Shown: positions 9,463-18,827 of the stretch, piece after piece
How positions within the stretch are numbered: position 1 is the first letter of the stretch
Layout of the letters: each line of letters begins with the position of its first letter
NCBI RefSeq assembly: GCF_003259315.1
Contig: NZ_QLLT01000002.1
Span: forward strand, 248,001 to 312,000
DNA length: 64,000 nt
Source of the DNA: Kitasatospora sp. SolWspMP-SS2h
GTDB lineage: Bacteria; Actinomycetota; Actinomycetes; Streptomycetales; Streptomycetaceae
Direction: 5' to 3'
Program-made: the position numbers and the translations under genes
Notes under the pieces: generated by a model
Seen by the model: only the letters and a program-made list of their open reading frames with translations
What the model was told of the DNA's origin: nothing
Databases searched by the model: none

Positions 9463-10440
9463 ATGGCCCCCATGTCCGAACCGACCGGTGCCGCCCGCCG
9501 ACGCGGGCCCTTCCAGGTCGGGGACCAGGTCCAGCTGACCGACCCCAAGGGCCGCCACTACACGTTCACGCTCCAGGCCGGGAACCAGTTCCACACCCAC
9601 AAGGGTGCGTTCCCGCACGACGAGCTGATCGGCGCTCCCGAGGGCACGGTCGTCCGCACGACGGGCAACGTCCCGTACCTCGCGCTGCGCCCCCTGCTCC
9701 CCGACTACGTCCTGTCCATGCCGCGCGGCGCGGCCGTGATCTACCCCAAGGACGCGGGGCAGATCCTGGCCATGGCCGACATCTTCGCCGGCGCCAGGGT
9801 GGTCGAGGCGGGCGTCGGCTCCGGCGCCCTCTCCACCTACCTGCTGCGCGCCGTCGGCGACACCGGCATGCTCGCCTCCTACGAGCGCCGGCAGGACTTC
9901 GCCGACATCGCCCAGGGCAACGTCGAGCGCTACTTCGGCGGCCCGCACCCGGCCTGGAAGCTCACCGTCGGCGACCTCCAGGACAACCTGGTCGAGGCCG
10001 ACGTCGACCGGGTCATCCTCGACATGCTCGCCCCCTGGGAGTGCCTGGACGTCGCCTCCAAGGCGCTCGTCCCCGGCGGCCTGATCTGCTGCTACGTGGC
10101 CACCACCACGCAGATGTCGCGCACCGTCGAGGCGCTGCGCGAGCACGGCACCTTCACCGAGCCGCAGGCCTGGGAGACCATGGTCCGCACCTGGCACCTG
10201 GAGGGCCTCGCCGTCCGCCCGGACCACCGGATGATCGGCCACACCGGCTTCCTGCTCACCGCCCGCCGCCTCGCCGACGGCGTCGAGCCCCCGCTGCGCC
10301 GCCGCCGCCCCGCGAAGGGCTCCTACGGCGAGGACTACGAGACCGGCCCGGAGAGCGAGCTGACGCTCGCCGAGCGCGCGGCCGTCCGCAAGGCCCAGCG
10401 CGAGGCCGCCTCGCACGACGCGCGGGACCTCCCGCAGTAA
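9463..10440 (+). CDS. trmI: tRNA (adenine-58-N1)-methyltransferase TrmI
   Basis: This 325-residue class I methyltransferase makes m1A58 in the T-loop of tRNA. The AdoMet-binding motif I is EAGVGSGALSTYLLRAVG, preceded by the TrmI-typical IYPKDAGQIL and followed by LDMLAPWE. The N-terminal beta-barrel (FQVGDQVQLTD) matches the bacterial/archaeal TrmI layout. In actinobacteria the gene stands at the head of the proteasome locus, which is the case here. A lysine/arginine-rich tail follows residue 275. Confidence is high because both domains and the context agree. Confidence 0.95.
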   Translation: MAPMSEPTGAARRRGPFQVGDQVQLTDPKGRHYTFTLQAGNQFHTHKGAFPHDELIGAPEGTVVRTTGNVPYLALRPLLPDYVLSMPRGAAVIYPKDAGQILAMADIFAGARVVEAGVGSGALSTYLLRAVGDTGMLASYERRQDFADIAQGNVERYFGGPHPAWKLTVGDLQDNLVEADVDRVILDMLAPWECLDVASKALVPGGLICCYVATTTQMSRTVEALREHGTFTEPQAWETMVRTWHLEGLAVRPDHRMIGHTGFLLTARRLADGVEPPLRRRRPAKGSYGEDYETGPESELTLAERAAVRKAQREAASHDARDLPQ

Positions 10441-10447
10441 CGGCGCA

Positions 10448-10507
10448 CCGACAGCCAGGTCGCACGGGAACGGCGGGTCACCGCCCGCCCCGCGACCTGG
10501 CTGTCGG
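10448..10507. terminator. Strong terminator after trmI
   Basis: A perfect 16-bp stem pairs 10448-10463 with 10492-10507. The 28-base loop contains a smaller GC hairpin. It directly follows the trmI stop and separates it from the next gene. Confidence 0.85.
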
Positions 10508-10602
10508 CGTTCCCCGGCCCGCCCGGACGCCCCCGCGCCCCGGCCGGGCGACGGCCCGCGCCGGTGTGCGAGGATGCGCGCACCGGAAAGGGGAGTCTCG
10601 TG

Positions 10603-11184
10603 GTGACGGAGCGTCGGATACCCGGGCACGCGCGCTCGGGGTTGAAGCACTGGGTGCTGGTCGCGGCGGGGTGCGCGGCCGTGGTGGGCGGGGCGCTGGG
10701 GGCGACCTCGGCGACCGGGGCCGTGACGGCCGGTCAACCGGCCGCGGAACCGGCGGCCGACTCGACGGCGGGCACGGCGGGGTCGGCGGCCCCGACCGAG
10801 GCGGACCTGTCGAAGGTGCGCTTCCCCCTCGACTGCGGGCCCTTCCCGGTCGCGGTGAGCCTGCGGACGGCCGCGGTGCTGGGCGGCGCCCCGGTGACCG
10901 TCGCCGCCGCGCACTGCCAGGCCGACATGGGCACTCCGCCGGACGGGGTGTTCCTGGTCGGACCGGACGGCCCGCCCGCCGTGCTGCTGCCCGACACCGA
11001 GGGCCTGACCGTCACCGAGCTGGCGATCCGCAGTGACGGCTCGATCCGCGGCAGGGCCCGCGGCTACTCCTCGCCGGACGTGCCGCGCTTCGCGCCCGAC
11101 CTGGAGGTCGAGCTGACCTGGAAGCGGGCCGGCGGCGGGGCGTGGACGAAGACCGAGACCGCCACGCCGGTCCGCGGCAGCTGA
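10603..11184 (+). CDS. Hypothetical exported or membrane-anchored protein
   Basis: This protein of about 193 residues is not one I recognise. A basic N-terminus and a hydrophobic stretch (WVLVAAGCAAVVGGALGAT) suggest a signal peptide or single membrane anchor. An Ala/Pro/Thr-rich linker follows, then a compact domain with two cysteines (FPLDCGPFPVAV and AAAHCQADMG) that could form a disulfide outside the cell. The chosen GTG (10603) lies 7 bases after GGAG. A GTG at 10600 and an earlier ATG at 10564 are alternatives. It stands alone between trmI and the convergent ferredoxin gene. Confidence 0.75.
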   Translation: MTERRIPGHARSGLKHWVLVAAGCAAVVGGALGATSATGAVTAGQPAAEPAADSTAGTAGSAAPTEADLSKVRFPLDCGPFPVAVSLRTAAVLGGAPVTVAAAHCQADMGTPPDGVFLVGPDGPPAVLLPDTEGLTVTELAIRSDGSIRGRARGYSSPDVPRFAPDLEVELTWKRAGGGAWTKTETATPVRGS

Positions 11185-11227
11185 GGACCGGTCAGCCCGG
11201 CCGCCCGGGCCGGCCCGGTCCGCCGGG

Positions 11228-11515
11228 TCAGTCCGCGTCCGGCCCGTAGACCTCGACGCCGTCCGCCGCGCGGCGGACGTGGATGCAGTCGCCCGGGCAG
11301 TCCTTGGCCGAGTCCACCACGTCCTGAAGGAGCGTCAGCGGCACGGGCACCGTCTCGCCCGGCTGCTGGCGCAGTTCGTCGTCCGCGCCCTTCACGTAGG
11401 CCAGCCCGTCGATGTCGAGCTCGAAGACCTCGGGCGCGTACTGCGCGCAGATGCCGTCGCCGGTGCACAGATCCTGGTCGATCCAGACTTCGAGTGCCTC
11501 GCCAGTCCCCGCCAT
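11228..11515 (-). CDS. Ferredoxin, 3Fe-4S or 4Fe-4S type
   Basis: This small acidic electron carrier (95 residues from the preferred ATG) has the cluster motifs DLCTGDGICAQYAPEVF and DCPGDCI, the spacing seen in actinomycete ferredoxins. The open frame extends upstream to 11662, but the extension is basic and unlike ferredoxin. The ATG at 11515 sits behind an AGGGG site and gives the usual length. It is transcribed away from arc, across a shared intergenic region of about 230 bases. Its redox partner is not shown by the context. Confidence 0.93.
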   Translation of the reverse strand: MAGTGEALEVWIDQDLCTGDGICAQYAPEVFELDIDGLAYVKGADDELRQQPGETVPVPLTLLQDVVDSAKDCPGDCIHVRRAADGVEVYGPDAD

Positions 11516-11678
11516 TGCCCCTGCCGTTTCTGCTCTGGTCGCCCCGCATTCGGGGACATTCCTGTCACGATACATCCGCGCTGCTTTGAACCGTTGAGCG
11601 GTGGGCATCTCCTCTACCAGAGGGGAAGCGAGCGGGGCGGACATCGGACACGCCCGATCCATCTTTCTGATCTAGGGG

Positions 11679-11706
11679 TTTACATGACCCTGGTGCCAGG
11701 TAGGTT
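11679..11706 (+). promoter_or_regulatory. Candidate arc promoter with operator-like repeat in the spacer
   Basis: TTTACA (11679-11684) and TAGGTT (11701-11706) are separated by 16 bases and lie 37 bases before the arc start codon. The spacer ends in CCTGGTGCCAGG (11689-11700), a palindrome with 5-base arms that would overlap bound RNA polymerase. This suggests a vegetative-type promoter with a repressor site. No transcript data support it. Confidence 0.45.
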
Positions 11707-11742
11707 TGGGTCGTCCAGCTCCCCCAGGAGGAGGTGAGGACC

Positions 11743-13509
11743 GTGGCAGCCCACGATGACGACTACGACCGCAGCGCCGGCAGGCCCGCACGGGGGTCCG
11801 ACGAGGCCGCACAGGTCTCGTACCTCGAGCAGGAGATCGCCGTCCTGCGGCGCAGGCTCGCCGATTCTCCGCGCAGCTCAAGAGTTCTTGAGGAGCGGAT
11901 CGTCGAGCTCCAGAACAGCTTGGCCGGCGTGACCGCCCAGAACGAGCGGCTCGTCGCCACCCTGCGCGAGGCCCGCGACCAGATCGTGGCTCTCAAGGAG
12001 GAGGTCGACCGGCTCGCACAGCCGCCGGCCGGGTTCGGCACCTTCCTCGAGAAGAACGAGGACGGCACCGCCGACATCTTCACCGGTGGCCGCAAGCTCC
12101 GGGTCAACGTCAGCCCCGGCGTCGAGCTGGACGAGCTGCGCCGCGGCCAGGAGGTGATGCTCAACGAGGCGCTGAACGTCGTCGAGGCGATGGCGTTCGA
12201 GCGGATCGGCGAGATCGTCACGCTCAAGGAGGTGCTGGAGGGCGGCGACCGCGCGCTGGTCGTCGGCCACACCGACGAGGAGCGGGTGGTCCGGCTCGCC
12301 GAGCCGCTGCACGGCGTCACGATCAGGGCGGGCGACGCCCTGCTGCTGGAGCCGCGCTCCGGCTACGTGTACGAGGTGGTGCCGAAGTCCGAGGTCGAGG
12401 AGCTGGTCCTCGAGGAGGTCCCGGACATCGACTACCGGCAGATCGGCGGCCTCGCCGGCCAGATCGAGCAGATCAGGGACGCGGTCGAGCTGCCCTACCT
12501 GCACGCCGACCTGTTCAAGGAGTACGAGCTCCGGCCGCCCAAGGGCGTCCTGCTCTACGGCCCGCCCGGCTGCGGCAAGACGCTGATCGCCAAGGCGGTG
12601 GCCAACTCACTGGCCAAGAAGGTCGCCGAGGTGACCGGCCGGCCGCAGGGCAAGAGCTACTTCCTGAACATCAAGGGCCCCGAGCTGCTCAACAAGTACG
12701 TCGGCGAGACCGAGCGGCAGATCCGCCTGGTCTTCCAGCGGGCCCGGGAGAAGGCCAGCGAGGGCACACCCGTCATCGTCTTCTTCGACGAGATGGAGTC
12801 GCTCTTCCGCACCCGCGGCTCCGGCGTCAGCTCGGACGTGGAGAACACCATCGTCCCGCAGCTGCTGGCGGAGATCGACGGCGTGGAGGGCCTGGAGAAC
12901 GTCATCGTCATCGGCGCCTCCAACCGCGAGGACATGATCGACCCGGCGATCCTGCGGCCCGGCCGCCTGGACGTCAAGATCAAGATCGAGCGGCCGGACG
13001 CCGAGGCGGCCAAGGACATCTTCTCCAAGTACCTGCGGGACACCCTCCCCTTCCACCCGGACGACCTCAAGGAGCACGACGGCTCGGTGTCGGTCACCGT
13101 CGCCGCCATGATCCAGTCGGTGGTCGAGCGGATGTACTCGGAGACCGAGGAGAACCGCTTCCTGGAGGTCACCTACGCCAACGGTGACAAGGAAGTGCTG
13201 TTCTTCAAGGACTTCAACTCCGGCGCGATGATCCAGAACATCGTCGACCGGGCGAAGAAGATGGCCATCAAGGACTACCTCGACCACGGCCAGCGCGGTC
13301 TGCGCGTCTCCCACCTGCTCGCCGCCTGCGTGGACGAGTTCAAGGAGAACGAGGACCTGCCGAACACCACCAACCCGGACGACTGGGCCCGCATCTCCGG
13401 CAAGAAGGGCGAGCGGATCGTCTTCATCCGCACCCTCGTCACCGGTAAGCAGGGCGCCGAGTCCGGCCGCTCCATCGACACCGTCGCCAACACCGGGCAG
13501 TACCTGTAG
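11743..13509 (+). CDS. arc: Proteasome-associated AAA ATPase Arc/Mpa
   Basis: This 588-residue ring ATPase unfolds pupylated proteins and feeds them to the 20S proteasome. An N-terminal coiled coil (about 20-90) binds Pup. Tandem OB domains follow (about 95-225), then the AAA module with Walker A GPPGCGKT, Walker [11 protein letters not shown] and the sensor region [21 protein letters not shown]. The protein ends in GQYL, the docking tail used to open the core particle. The GTG at 11743 is preferred because the open frame's earlier GTG (11734) falls inside the AGGAGGTGA ribosome site. It opens the arc-dop-pup-prcBA-pafA locus. Confidence 0.98.
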   Translation: MAAHDDDYDRSAGRPARGSDEAAQVSYLEQEIAVLRRRLADSPRSSRVLEERIVELQNSLAGVTAQNERLVATLREARDQIVALKEEVDRLAQPPAGFGTFLEKNEDGTADIFTGGRKLRVNVSPGVELDELRRGQEVMLNEALNVVEAMAFERIGEIVTLKEVLEGGDRALVVGHTDEERVVRLAEPLHGVTIRAGDALLLEPRSGYVYEVVPKSEVEELVLEEVPDIDYRQIGGLAGQIEQIRDAVELPYLHADLFKEYELRPPKGVLLYGPPGCGKTLIAKAVANSLAKKVAEVTGRPQGKSYFLNIKGPELLNKYVGETERQIRLVFQRAREKASEGTPVIVFFDEMESLFRTRGSGVSSDVENTIVPQLLAEIDGVEGLENVIVIGASNREDMIDPAILRPGRLDVKIKIERPDAEAAKDIFSKYLRDTLPFHPDDLKEHDGSVSVTVAAMIQSVVERMYSETEENRFLEVTYANGDKEVLFFKDFNSGAMIQNIVDRAKKMAIKDYLDHGQRGLRVSHLLAACVDEFKENEDLPNTTNPDDWARISGKKGERIVFIRTLVTGKQGAESGRSIDTVANTGQYL

Positions 13510-13522
13510 CACGCGCACCACC

Positions 13523-13564
13523 CCGTCCGGCTGCGGCGCTCGGCAGGGCTCCGCGGCCGGACGG
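13523..13564. terminator. Hairpin between arc and dop
   Basis: CCGTCCGGC (13523-13531) pairs with GCCGGACGG (13556-13564), and the stem continues inward through GCGG/CCGC with one mismatch. It lies between the arc stop and the dop start, so it may attenuate or end arc transcription or protect a processed end. Confidence 0.5.
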
Positions 13565-13624
13565 TGCGTCTGCACCGGCACCGCCCAGCAGTACCCAGCA
13601 GGACCCACAGGTCAGGAGGGCCGC

Positions 13625-15136
13625 ATGACCGTACGGCGCGTGATGGGGATCGAGACCGAGTACGGCATCTCCGTGCCCGGCCACCCCAACGCCAACGCCA
13701 TGCTCACCTCGTCCCAGATCGTCAACGCGTACGCGGCGGCGATGCACCGGGCGCGCCGCGCCCGCTGGGACTTCGAGGAGGAGAATCCGCTGCGCGACGC
13801 CCGGGGCTTCGACCTGGCCCGGGAGGTGGCCGACTCCAGCCAGCTCACCGACGAGGACATCGGCCTGGCCAACGTCATCCTCACCAACGGCGCCCGGTTC
13901 TACGTCGACCACGCCCACCCCGAGTACTCCTCGCCCGAGGTCACCAACCCGCTCGACGCGGTGCTCTGGGACAAGGCGGGCGAGCGGATCATGGCGGAGG
14001 CCGCCGAGCGCGCCCTGGAGCTGCCCAACGGGCAGCGGATCCTGCTCTACAAGAACAACACCGACAACAAGGGCGCCTCCTACGGCACCCACGAGAACTA
14101 CCTGATGCAGCGGGCCACCCCGTTCGCCGACATCGTCCGCCACTTGACCCCGTTCTTCGTCTCCCGCCAGGTGGTGTGCGGGGCCGGCCGGGTCGGCATC
14201 GGGCAGGAGGGCGGCGGGCACGGCTTCCAGATCAGCCAGCGCGCCGACTACTTCGAGGTCGAGGTCGGCCTGGAGACCACCCTCAAGCGCCCGATCATCA
14301 ACACCCGCGACGAACCGCACGCCGACGCCGAGAAGTACCGCCGGCTGCACGTCATCATCGGCGACGCCAACCTCTCCGAGGTCTCCACCTACCTCAAGCT
14401 CGGCACCACCGCGCTGGTCCTGTCGATGATCGAGGACGGCTTCATCGCCGTCGACCTCGCCGTCGACCAGCCGGTGCGCACCCTGCACCGGGTCTCCCAC
14501 GACCCGGAACTCAAGCAGCTGGTCCAGCTGCGCAGCGGCCGCAAGCTGACCGCCGTGCAGCTCCAGATGGAGTACTGCGAGCTCGCCCGCAAGTACGTCG
14601 AGGACCGCTACGGGCAGGACGCCGACGACCAGACCGTGGACGTGCTGGCCCGCTGGGAGGACGTGCTGGGCCGCCTGGAGCGGGACCCGATGAGCCTGTC
14701 CCGGCAGCTCGACTGGATCGCCAAGAAGGAGATCCTGGAGGGCTACCGGCAGCGCGACGCCCTGGAGTGGGACAGCCCCCGGCTCCAGCTGGTCGACCTC
14801 CAGTACAGCGACGTGCGGCCCGACAAGGGCCTCTACAACCGGCTGGAGGCGCGCGGCCGGTTCGACCGGCTGTTTGACGAGGACGAGGTCCGCCGAGCCG
14901 TCACCCAGCCCCCCGAGGACACCCGGGCCTACTTCCGCGGCCGCTGCCTGGAGCAGTACGCCGACCACGTGGCCGCCGCCTCCTGGGACTCCGTCATCTT
15001 CGACCTGCCCGGCCACGACAGCCTCCAGCGCGTCCCGACCATGGAGCCGCTGCGCGGCACCCGGGAGCACGTCAAGGAGCTGCTCGACCGGTGCCGCACC
15101 GCCGAGGACCTGGTGCGCGTCCTCTCCGGCGGGTAA
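13625..15136 (+). CDS. dop: Depupylase/deamidase of Pup, Dop
   Basis: This 503-residue member of the glutamine-synthetase-like fold removes Pup from conjugates and, in species whose Pup ends in Gln, deamidates it. The N-terminal [13 protein letters not shown], the [16 protein letters not shown] loop and [19 protein letters not shown] are signatures of the Dop/PafA family. Its longer N-terminal segment between the first strand and [10 protein letters not shown] separates it from PafA. It has an ATG start after a GGAGGG site and is followed by pup after 97 bases. The encoded Pup ends in Glu here, so Dop's essential role would be depupylation. Confidence 0.97.
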   Translation: MTVRRVMGIETEYGISVPGHPNANAMLTSSQIVNAYAAAMHRARRARWDFEEENPLRDARGFDLAREVADSSQLTDEDIGLANVILTNGARFYVDHAHPEYSSPEVTNPLDAVLWDKAGERIMAEAAERALELPNGQRILLYKNNTDNKGASYGTHENYLMQRATPFADIVRHLTPFFVSRQVVCGAGRVGIGQEGGGHGFQISQRADYFEVEVGLETTLKRPIINTRDEPHADAEKYRRLHVIIGDANLSEVSTYLKLGTTALVLSMIEDGFIAVDLAVDQPVRTLHRVSHDPELKQLVQLRSGRKLTAVQLQMEYCELARKYVEDRYGQDADDQTVDVLARWEDVLGRLERDPMSLSRQLDWIAKKEILEGYRQRDALEWDSPRLQLVDLQYSDVRPDKGLYNRLEARGRFDRLFDEDEVRRAVTQPPEDTRAYFRGRCLEQYADHVAAASWDSVIFDLPGHDSLQRVPTMEPLRGTREHVKELLDRCRTAEDLVRVLSGG

Positions 15137-15233
15137 CTTTTCGATCACCGAGGGTGAACGTTTCCCGGACGGGGAATCATTCCGGTGAGCAGCCAGCGTT
15201 GAACGAGAACACCGAACGAGCGGGGTGAGGAAA

Positions 15234-15452
15234 ATGGCGGAGAAGGACACCGGCGGCGGTCAGCAGCGGGCCAACCGCTCCTCCGAGGAGGTCGAGGAGC
15301 AGGCCGCGGAAACGCAGGGCTCCGACGAGCTCAAGGAGCGCCAGGAAAAGCTCAGCGACGACGTCGACTCGGTACTCGACGAAATCGACGAGGTACTGGA
15401 ATCCAACGCCGAGGATTTCGTGCGCGGATTCGTCCAGAAGGGCGGCGAGTGA
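15234..15452 (+). CDS. pup: Prokaryotic ubiquitin-like protein Pup, ending GGE
   Basis: Pup is a disordered 72-residue tag joined through its C-terminus to lysines of proteasome substrates. The conserved core LSDDVDSVLDEIDEVLE binds the Arc coiled coil, and the chain ends in FVQKGGE. The last codon is GAG then TGA, so the terminal residue is Glu, ready for ligation by PafA without deamidation. The ATG at 15234 is chosen over a GTG nine bases upstream because that GTG is part of the GGGGTGAGG ribosome site. It lies between dop and prcB, the usual order. Confidence 0.97.
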   Translation: MAEKDTGGGQQRANRSSEEVEEQAAETQGSDELKERQEKLSDDVDSVLDEIDEVLESNAEDFVRGFVQKGGE

Positions 15453-15483
15453 GAGGGGGAAACCCCTCCGTCCACCGAAAAGA

Positions 15484-15535
15484 GCAGCACGAGCGCCGCA
15501 GGTGTGCCCTGAGCGCGCCTGCGGCCTCGTGCTGC
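15484..15535 (+). terminator. Long hairpin between pup and prcB
   Basis: 18 bp pair between 15484-15502 and 15518-15535 with one bulged C on the left arm. It sits 31 bases after the pup stop and about 107 bases before prcB. It can act as a partial terminator or an RNA-stability element that makes pup mRNA more abundant than the proteasome subunit message. Confidence 0.65.
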
Positions 15536-15642
15536 CGGAAGCTCCTCGGAGCACCTCCCCCGGAGAGCGTGGAACCGGCCCCGGAAGCGGGTAGGGTCCG
15601 GGGCACCAAGCAACTTTCGATCTTCGATCCGGAAGGACACGT

Positions 15643-16488
15643 GTGGAAGCCAACCTCAGTGGCACCGGGCGTCTGCCGGCCGCCTTCCTCACCCCCGGCT
15701 CCTCCTCGTTCCTGGACTTCCTCGACAGCCACGCGCCCCAGCTGCTCCCCGGGCGGCGCGCCCTCCCCGAGGGAATGGCCGTCGAGGCGCCGCACGGCAC
15801 CACCATCGTCGCCGCGGTCTTCGACGGCGGCGTGGTGCTGGCCGGCGACCGCCGCGCCACGATGGGCAACGTCATCGCCCAGCGGGACATCGAGAAGGTC
15901 TTCCCGGCGGACGAGTACAGCGCCGTGGGCATCGCCGGCACGGCCGGCCTGGCGGTCGAGATGGTCCGGCTGTTCCAGCTGGAGCTGGAGCACTACGAGA
16001 AGATCGAGGGCGCCGTGCTCTCGTTCGAGGGCAAGGCCAACCGGCTCACCACGATGATCCGCTCCAACCTGGCGATGGCCATGCAGGGCCTCGCGGTCGT
16101 CCCGGTCTTCGCCGGCTACGACCTCGACCTCGGCCGGGGCCGGATCTTCACCTACGACGTCACCGGCGGCCGCTCCGAGGAGCGGGCCGGCTTCGCCGCC
16201 ACCGGCTCCGGCTCGGTCTTCGCCCGCGGCTCGATGAAGAAGCTCTACCGGGACGGCCTGACCGGCGACGAGGCCGCCACCCTCGCCGTCCAGGCGCTGT
16301 ACGACGCCGCCGACGACGACTCCGCGACCGGCGGGCCCGACCTGGCCCGCCGGATCTTCCCGATCGTCACGCTGATCACCGAGGACGGCTTCCGCCGGCT
16401 CACCGAGGCGGAGGTCTCCGCGATCGCGGTCTCGATCACCGACCGGCGCCGCGAGCAGCCCAACGGCCCGCAGGCCCCGCTCCTCTGA
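15643..16488 (+). CDS. prcB: 20S proteasome beta subunit PrcB
   Basis: This 281-residue precursor has a 52-residue propeptide that is cut off before Thr53 ([10 protein letters not shown]), giving the N-terminal threonine nucleophile. Residues after this point show the beta-subunit fold with [11 protein letters not shown] and [15 protein letters not shown]. It starts with GTG after GGAAGGA. It lies 32 bases upstream of prcA, with which it forms the core particle. Confidence 0.97.
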   Translation: MEANLSGTGRLPAAFLTPGSSSFLDFLDSHAPQLLPGRRALPEGMAVEAPHGTTIVAAVFDGGVVLAGDRRATMGNVIAQRDIEKVFPADEYSAVGIAGTAGLAVEMVRLFQLELEHYEKIEGAVLSFEGKANRLTTMIRSNLAMAMQGLAVVPVFAGYDLDLGRGRIFTYDVTGGRSEERAGFAATGSGSVFARGSMKKLYRDGLTGDEAATLAVQALYDAADDDSATGGPDLARRIFPIVTLITEDGFRRLTEAEVSAIAVSITDRRREQPNGPQAPLL

Positions 16489-16520
16489 GTCCGCCTCAAC
16501 CACCCGAAGGGAGACCGGCG

Positions 16521-17291
16521 GTGTCCACGCCGTTCTACGTCTCGCCCCAGCAGGCCATGGCGGACCGCGCGGAGTACGCCCGCAAGGGCATCGCCCGCGG
16601 CCGCAGCGTGGTCGTGCTCACCTACGCCGACGGCATCGTCTTCGTCGCGGAGAACACCTCACGGGCCCTGCACAAGGTCTCCGAGATCTACGACAAGATC
16701 GCCTTCGCCGCGGTCGGCCGCTACAACGAGTTCGAGAACCTCCGGATCGGCGGTGTCCGCTACGCCGACCTGCGCGGCTACTCCTACGACCGGGCCGACG
16801 TCACCGCCCGCGGCCTGGCCAACGTCTACGCCCAGACCCTGGGCACCATCTTCTCCTCGGTCGGGGAGAAGCCCTACGAGGTCGAGCTGATCGTCGCCGA
16901 GGTGGGCCGCACCCCCGCCGACGACCAGATCTACCGGCTCACCCCCGACGGCTCGGTGGTGGACGAGAAGAACGCCGTGGTGGTCGGCGGCAACGCCGAC
17001 TCCATCGGCAACTACCTCGGCCAGCGCCACCGGGCCGGACTCACCCTCGCCGAGGCGCTCAAGCTGGCGGTCGACGGCCTGGCCCGCGACCCCAACGGCG
17101 GCAGCCCCCGCGCCATGACGCCGGAGCAGCTGGAGGTCGCCGTCCTGGACCGCCAGCGCTTCCAGCAGCGGAAGTTCAAGCGCATCCTGGGCGGCCAGCT
17201 GGCCCGGCTGCTCAGCGGCGACGAGTCGGCCGCCGACGAGGACGCCGACGCCGCCGACGGCGCGGGCGACGCGAGCACCGACACCGAATGA
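16521..17291 (+). CDS. prcA: 20S proteasome alpha subunit PrcA
   Basis: This 256-residue subunit forms the outer rings and the gate of the core particle. The N-terminal [19 protein letters not shown] is the alpha-subunit gating segment, followed by [20 protein letters not shown]. The C-terminal tail (about 230-256) is Asp/Ala-rich and probably disordered. It starts with GTG after a GAAGGGAG site, 32 bases behind prcB. Confidence 0.97.
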   Translation: MSTPFYVSPQQAMADRAEYARKGIARGRSVVVLTYADGIVFVAENTSRALHKVSEIYDKIAFAAVGRYNEFENLRIGGVRYADLRGYSYDRADVTARGLANVYAQTLGTIFSSVGEKPYEVELIVAEVGRTPADDQIYRLTPDGSVVDEKNAVVVGGNADSIGNYLGQRHRAGLTLAEALKLAVDGLARDPNGGSPRAMTPEQLEVAVLDRQRFQQRKFKRILGGQLARLLSGDESAADEDADAADGAGDASTDTE

Positions 17292-17296
17292 CCGCC

Positions 17297-17328
17297 CGGG
17301 CGGCCCGCCGCGCAGCGCGGGCCGCCCG
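17297..17328. terminator. Terminator after prcA
   Basis: A perfect 12-bp GC stem (17297-17308 with 17317-17328) has an 8-base loop. It starts six bases after the prcA stop and precedes pafA by about 60 bases. Confidence 0.7.
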
Positions 17329-17387
17329 CCGGTCCACCGACCGCCACCGAGGGGTTCCACCGAGCTTCGAACAGAGAAGAGTCGCAC

Positions 17388-18749
17388 ATGGACCGCCGAA
17401 TTTTCGGGCTGGAGAACGAGTACGGAGTCACCTGCACCTTCCGGGGCCAGCGCCGGCTGTCGCCGGACGAGGTGGCCCGCTACCTCTTCCGCCGGGTCGT
17501 CTCCTGGGGCCGCAGCAGCAACGTCTTCCTGAAGAACGGCGCCCGGCTCTACCTCGACGTCGGCTCCCACCCCGAGTACGCGACCCCCGAGTGCGACGAC
17601 GTCACCGAGCTGGTCACCCACGACAAGTCCGGCGAGCGGATCCTCGAGGGCCTGCTGGTGGACGCCGAGCGGCGGCTGCACGAGGAGGGCATCGCCGGCG
17701 ACGTCTACCTGTTCAAGAACAACACCGACTCGGCCGGTAACTCCTACGGCTGCCACGAGAACTACCTGGTGGCCCGGCACGGCGAGTTCTCCCGGCTGGC
17801 CGACGTGCTGATCCCGTTCCTGGTCACCCGGCAGCTGATCTGCGGCGCCGGCAAGGTGCTGCAGACCCCGCGCGGCGCGGTCTACTGCGTCAGCCAGCGC
17901 GCCGAGCACATCTGGGAGGGCGTCAGCTCCGCCACCACCCGCTCCCGCCCGATCATCAACACCCGCGACGAGCCGCACGCCGACGCCGAGCGCTACCGGC
18001 GGCTGCACGTCATCGTCGGCGACTCCAACATGTCGGAGACCACCACGCTGCTCAAGGTCGGCGCCACCGACCTGGTGCTGCGGCTGATCGAGGCCGGCGT
18101 GGTGATGCGCGACCTGACGCTGGAGAACCCGATCCGGGCGATCCGCGAGGTCAGCCACGACCTGACCGGCACCCACCAGGTCCGCCTCGCCAACGGCCGG
18201 GAGGCCTCCGCCCTGGAGATCCAGGAGGAGTACTACACCAAGGCGCTGGAGTTCGCCGACCGCAAGGGCCTCAACGAGGGCACCGTGGCCCGCGTCCTGG
18301 ACCTGTGGGGCCGCACCCTGGAGGCGGTGCGCGGCGAGGACCTGGCCAAGGTCGGCACCGAGATCGACTGGATCATGAAGTACCAGCTGATCGAGAAGTA
18401 CCGGGCCAAGCACCAGATGACCATGTCCAACCCGCGGGTCGCCCAGATCGACCTCGCCTACCACGACATCCACCGCCGCCGCGGCCTGTTCTACCTGCTG
18501 CAGAAGAACGGCCAGGCCGAGCGGGTCACCACCGACCTGCTGACCTTCCAGGGCAAGTCGGTGCCCCCGCAGACCACCCGGGCCCGGCTGCGCGGCGACT
18601 TCATCCGGCGCGCCCAGGAGCAGCGCCGCGACTTCACCGTCGACTGGGTGCACCTCAAGCTGAACGACCAGGCGCAGCGCACCGTGCTGTGCAAGGACCC
18701 GTTCCGCTCGGTGGACGAGCGGGTGGAGAAGCTGATCGCCGGGATGTGA
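17388..18749 (+). CDS. pafA: Pup-protein ligase PafA
   Basis: This 453-residue ATP-dependent ligase joins the C-terminal Glu of Pup to substrate lysines. The start [16 protein letters not shown], the segment [16 protein letters not shown] and [19 protein letters not shown] are signatures shared with Dop. It lacks Dop's longer N-terminal insertion, which marks it as the ligase. It has an ATG start. A separate terminator before it suggests partly independent expression from prcBA. Confidence 0.97.
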   Translation: MDRRIFGLENEYGVTCTFRGQRRLSPDEVARYLFRRVVSWGRSSNVFLKNGARLYLDVGSHPEYATPECDDVTELVTHDKSGERILEGLLVDAERRLHEEGIAGDVYLFKNNTDSAGNSYGCHENYLVARHGEFSRLADVLIPFLVTRQLICGAGKVLQTPRGAVYCVSQRAEHIWEGVSSATTRSRPIINTRDEPHADAERYRRLHVIVGDSNMSETTTLLKVGATDLVLRLIEAGVVMRDLTLENPIRAIREVSHDLTGTHQVRLANGREASALEIQEEYYTKALEFADRKGLNEGTVARVLDLWGRTLEAVRGEDLAKVGTEIDWIMKYQLIEKYRAKHQMTMSNPRVAQIDLAYHDIHRRRGLFYLLQKNGQAERVTTDLLTFQGKSVPPQTTRARLRGDFIRRAQEQRRDFTVDWVHLKLNDQAQRTVLCKDPFRSVDERVEKLIAGM

Positions 18750-18827
18750 TCCGCCGGCCCGGTCCGGTCCGCCGGGGGCGCGCCGCGCCTCCGACGGACC
18801 GGACGAATCGGGTCATAGGCTGACGTC

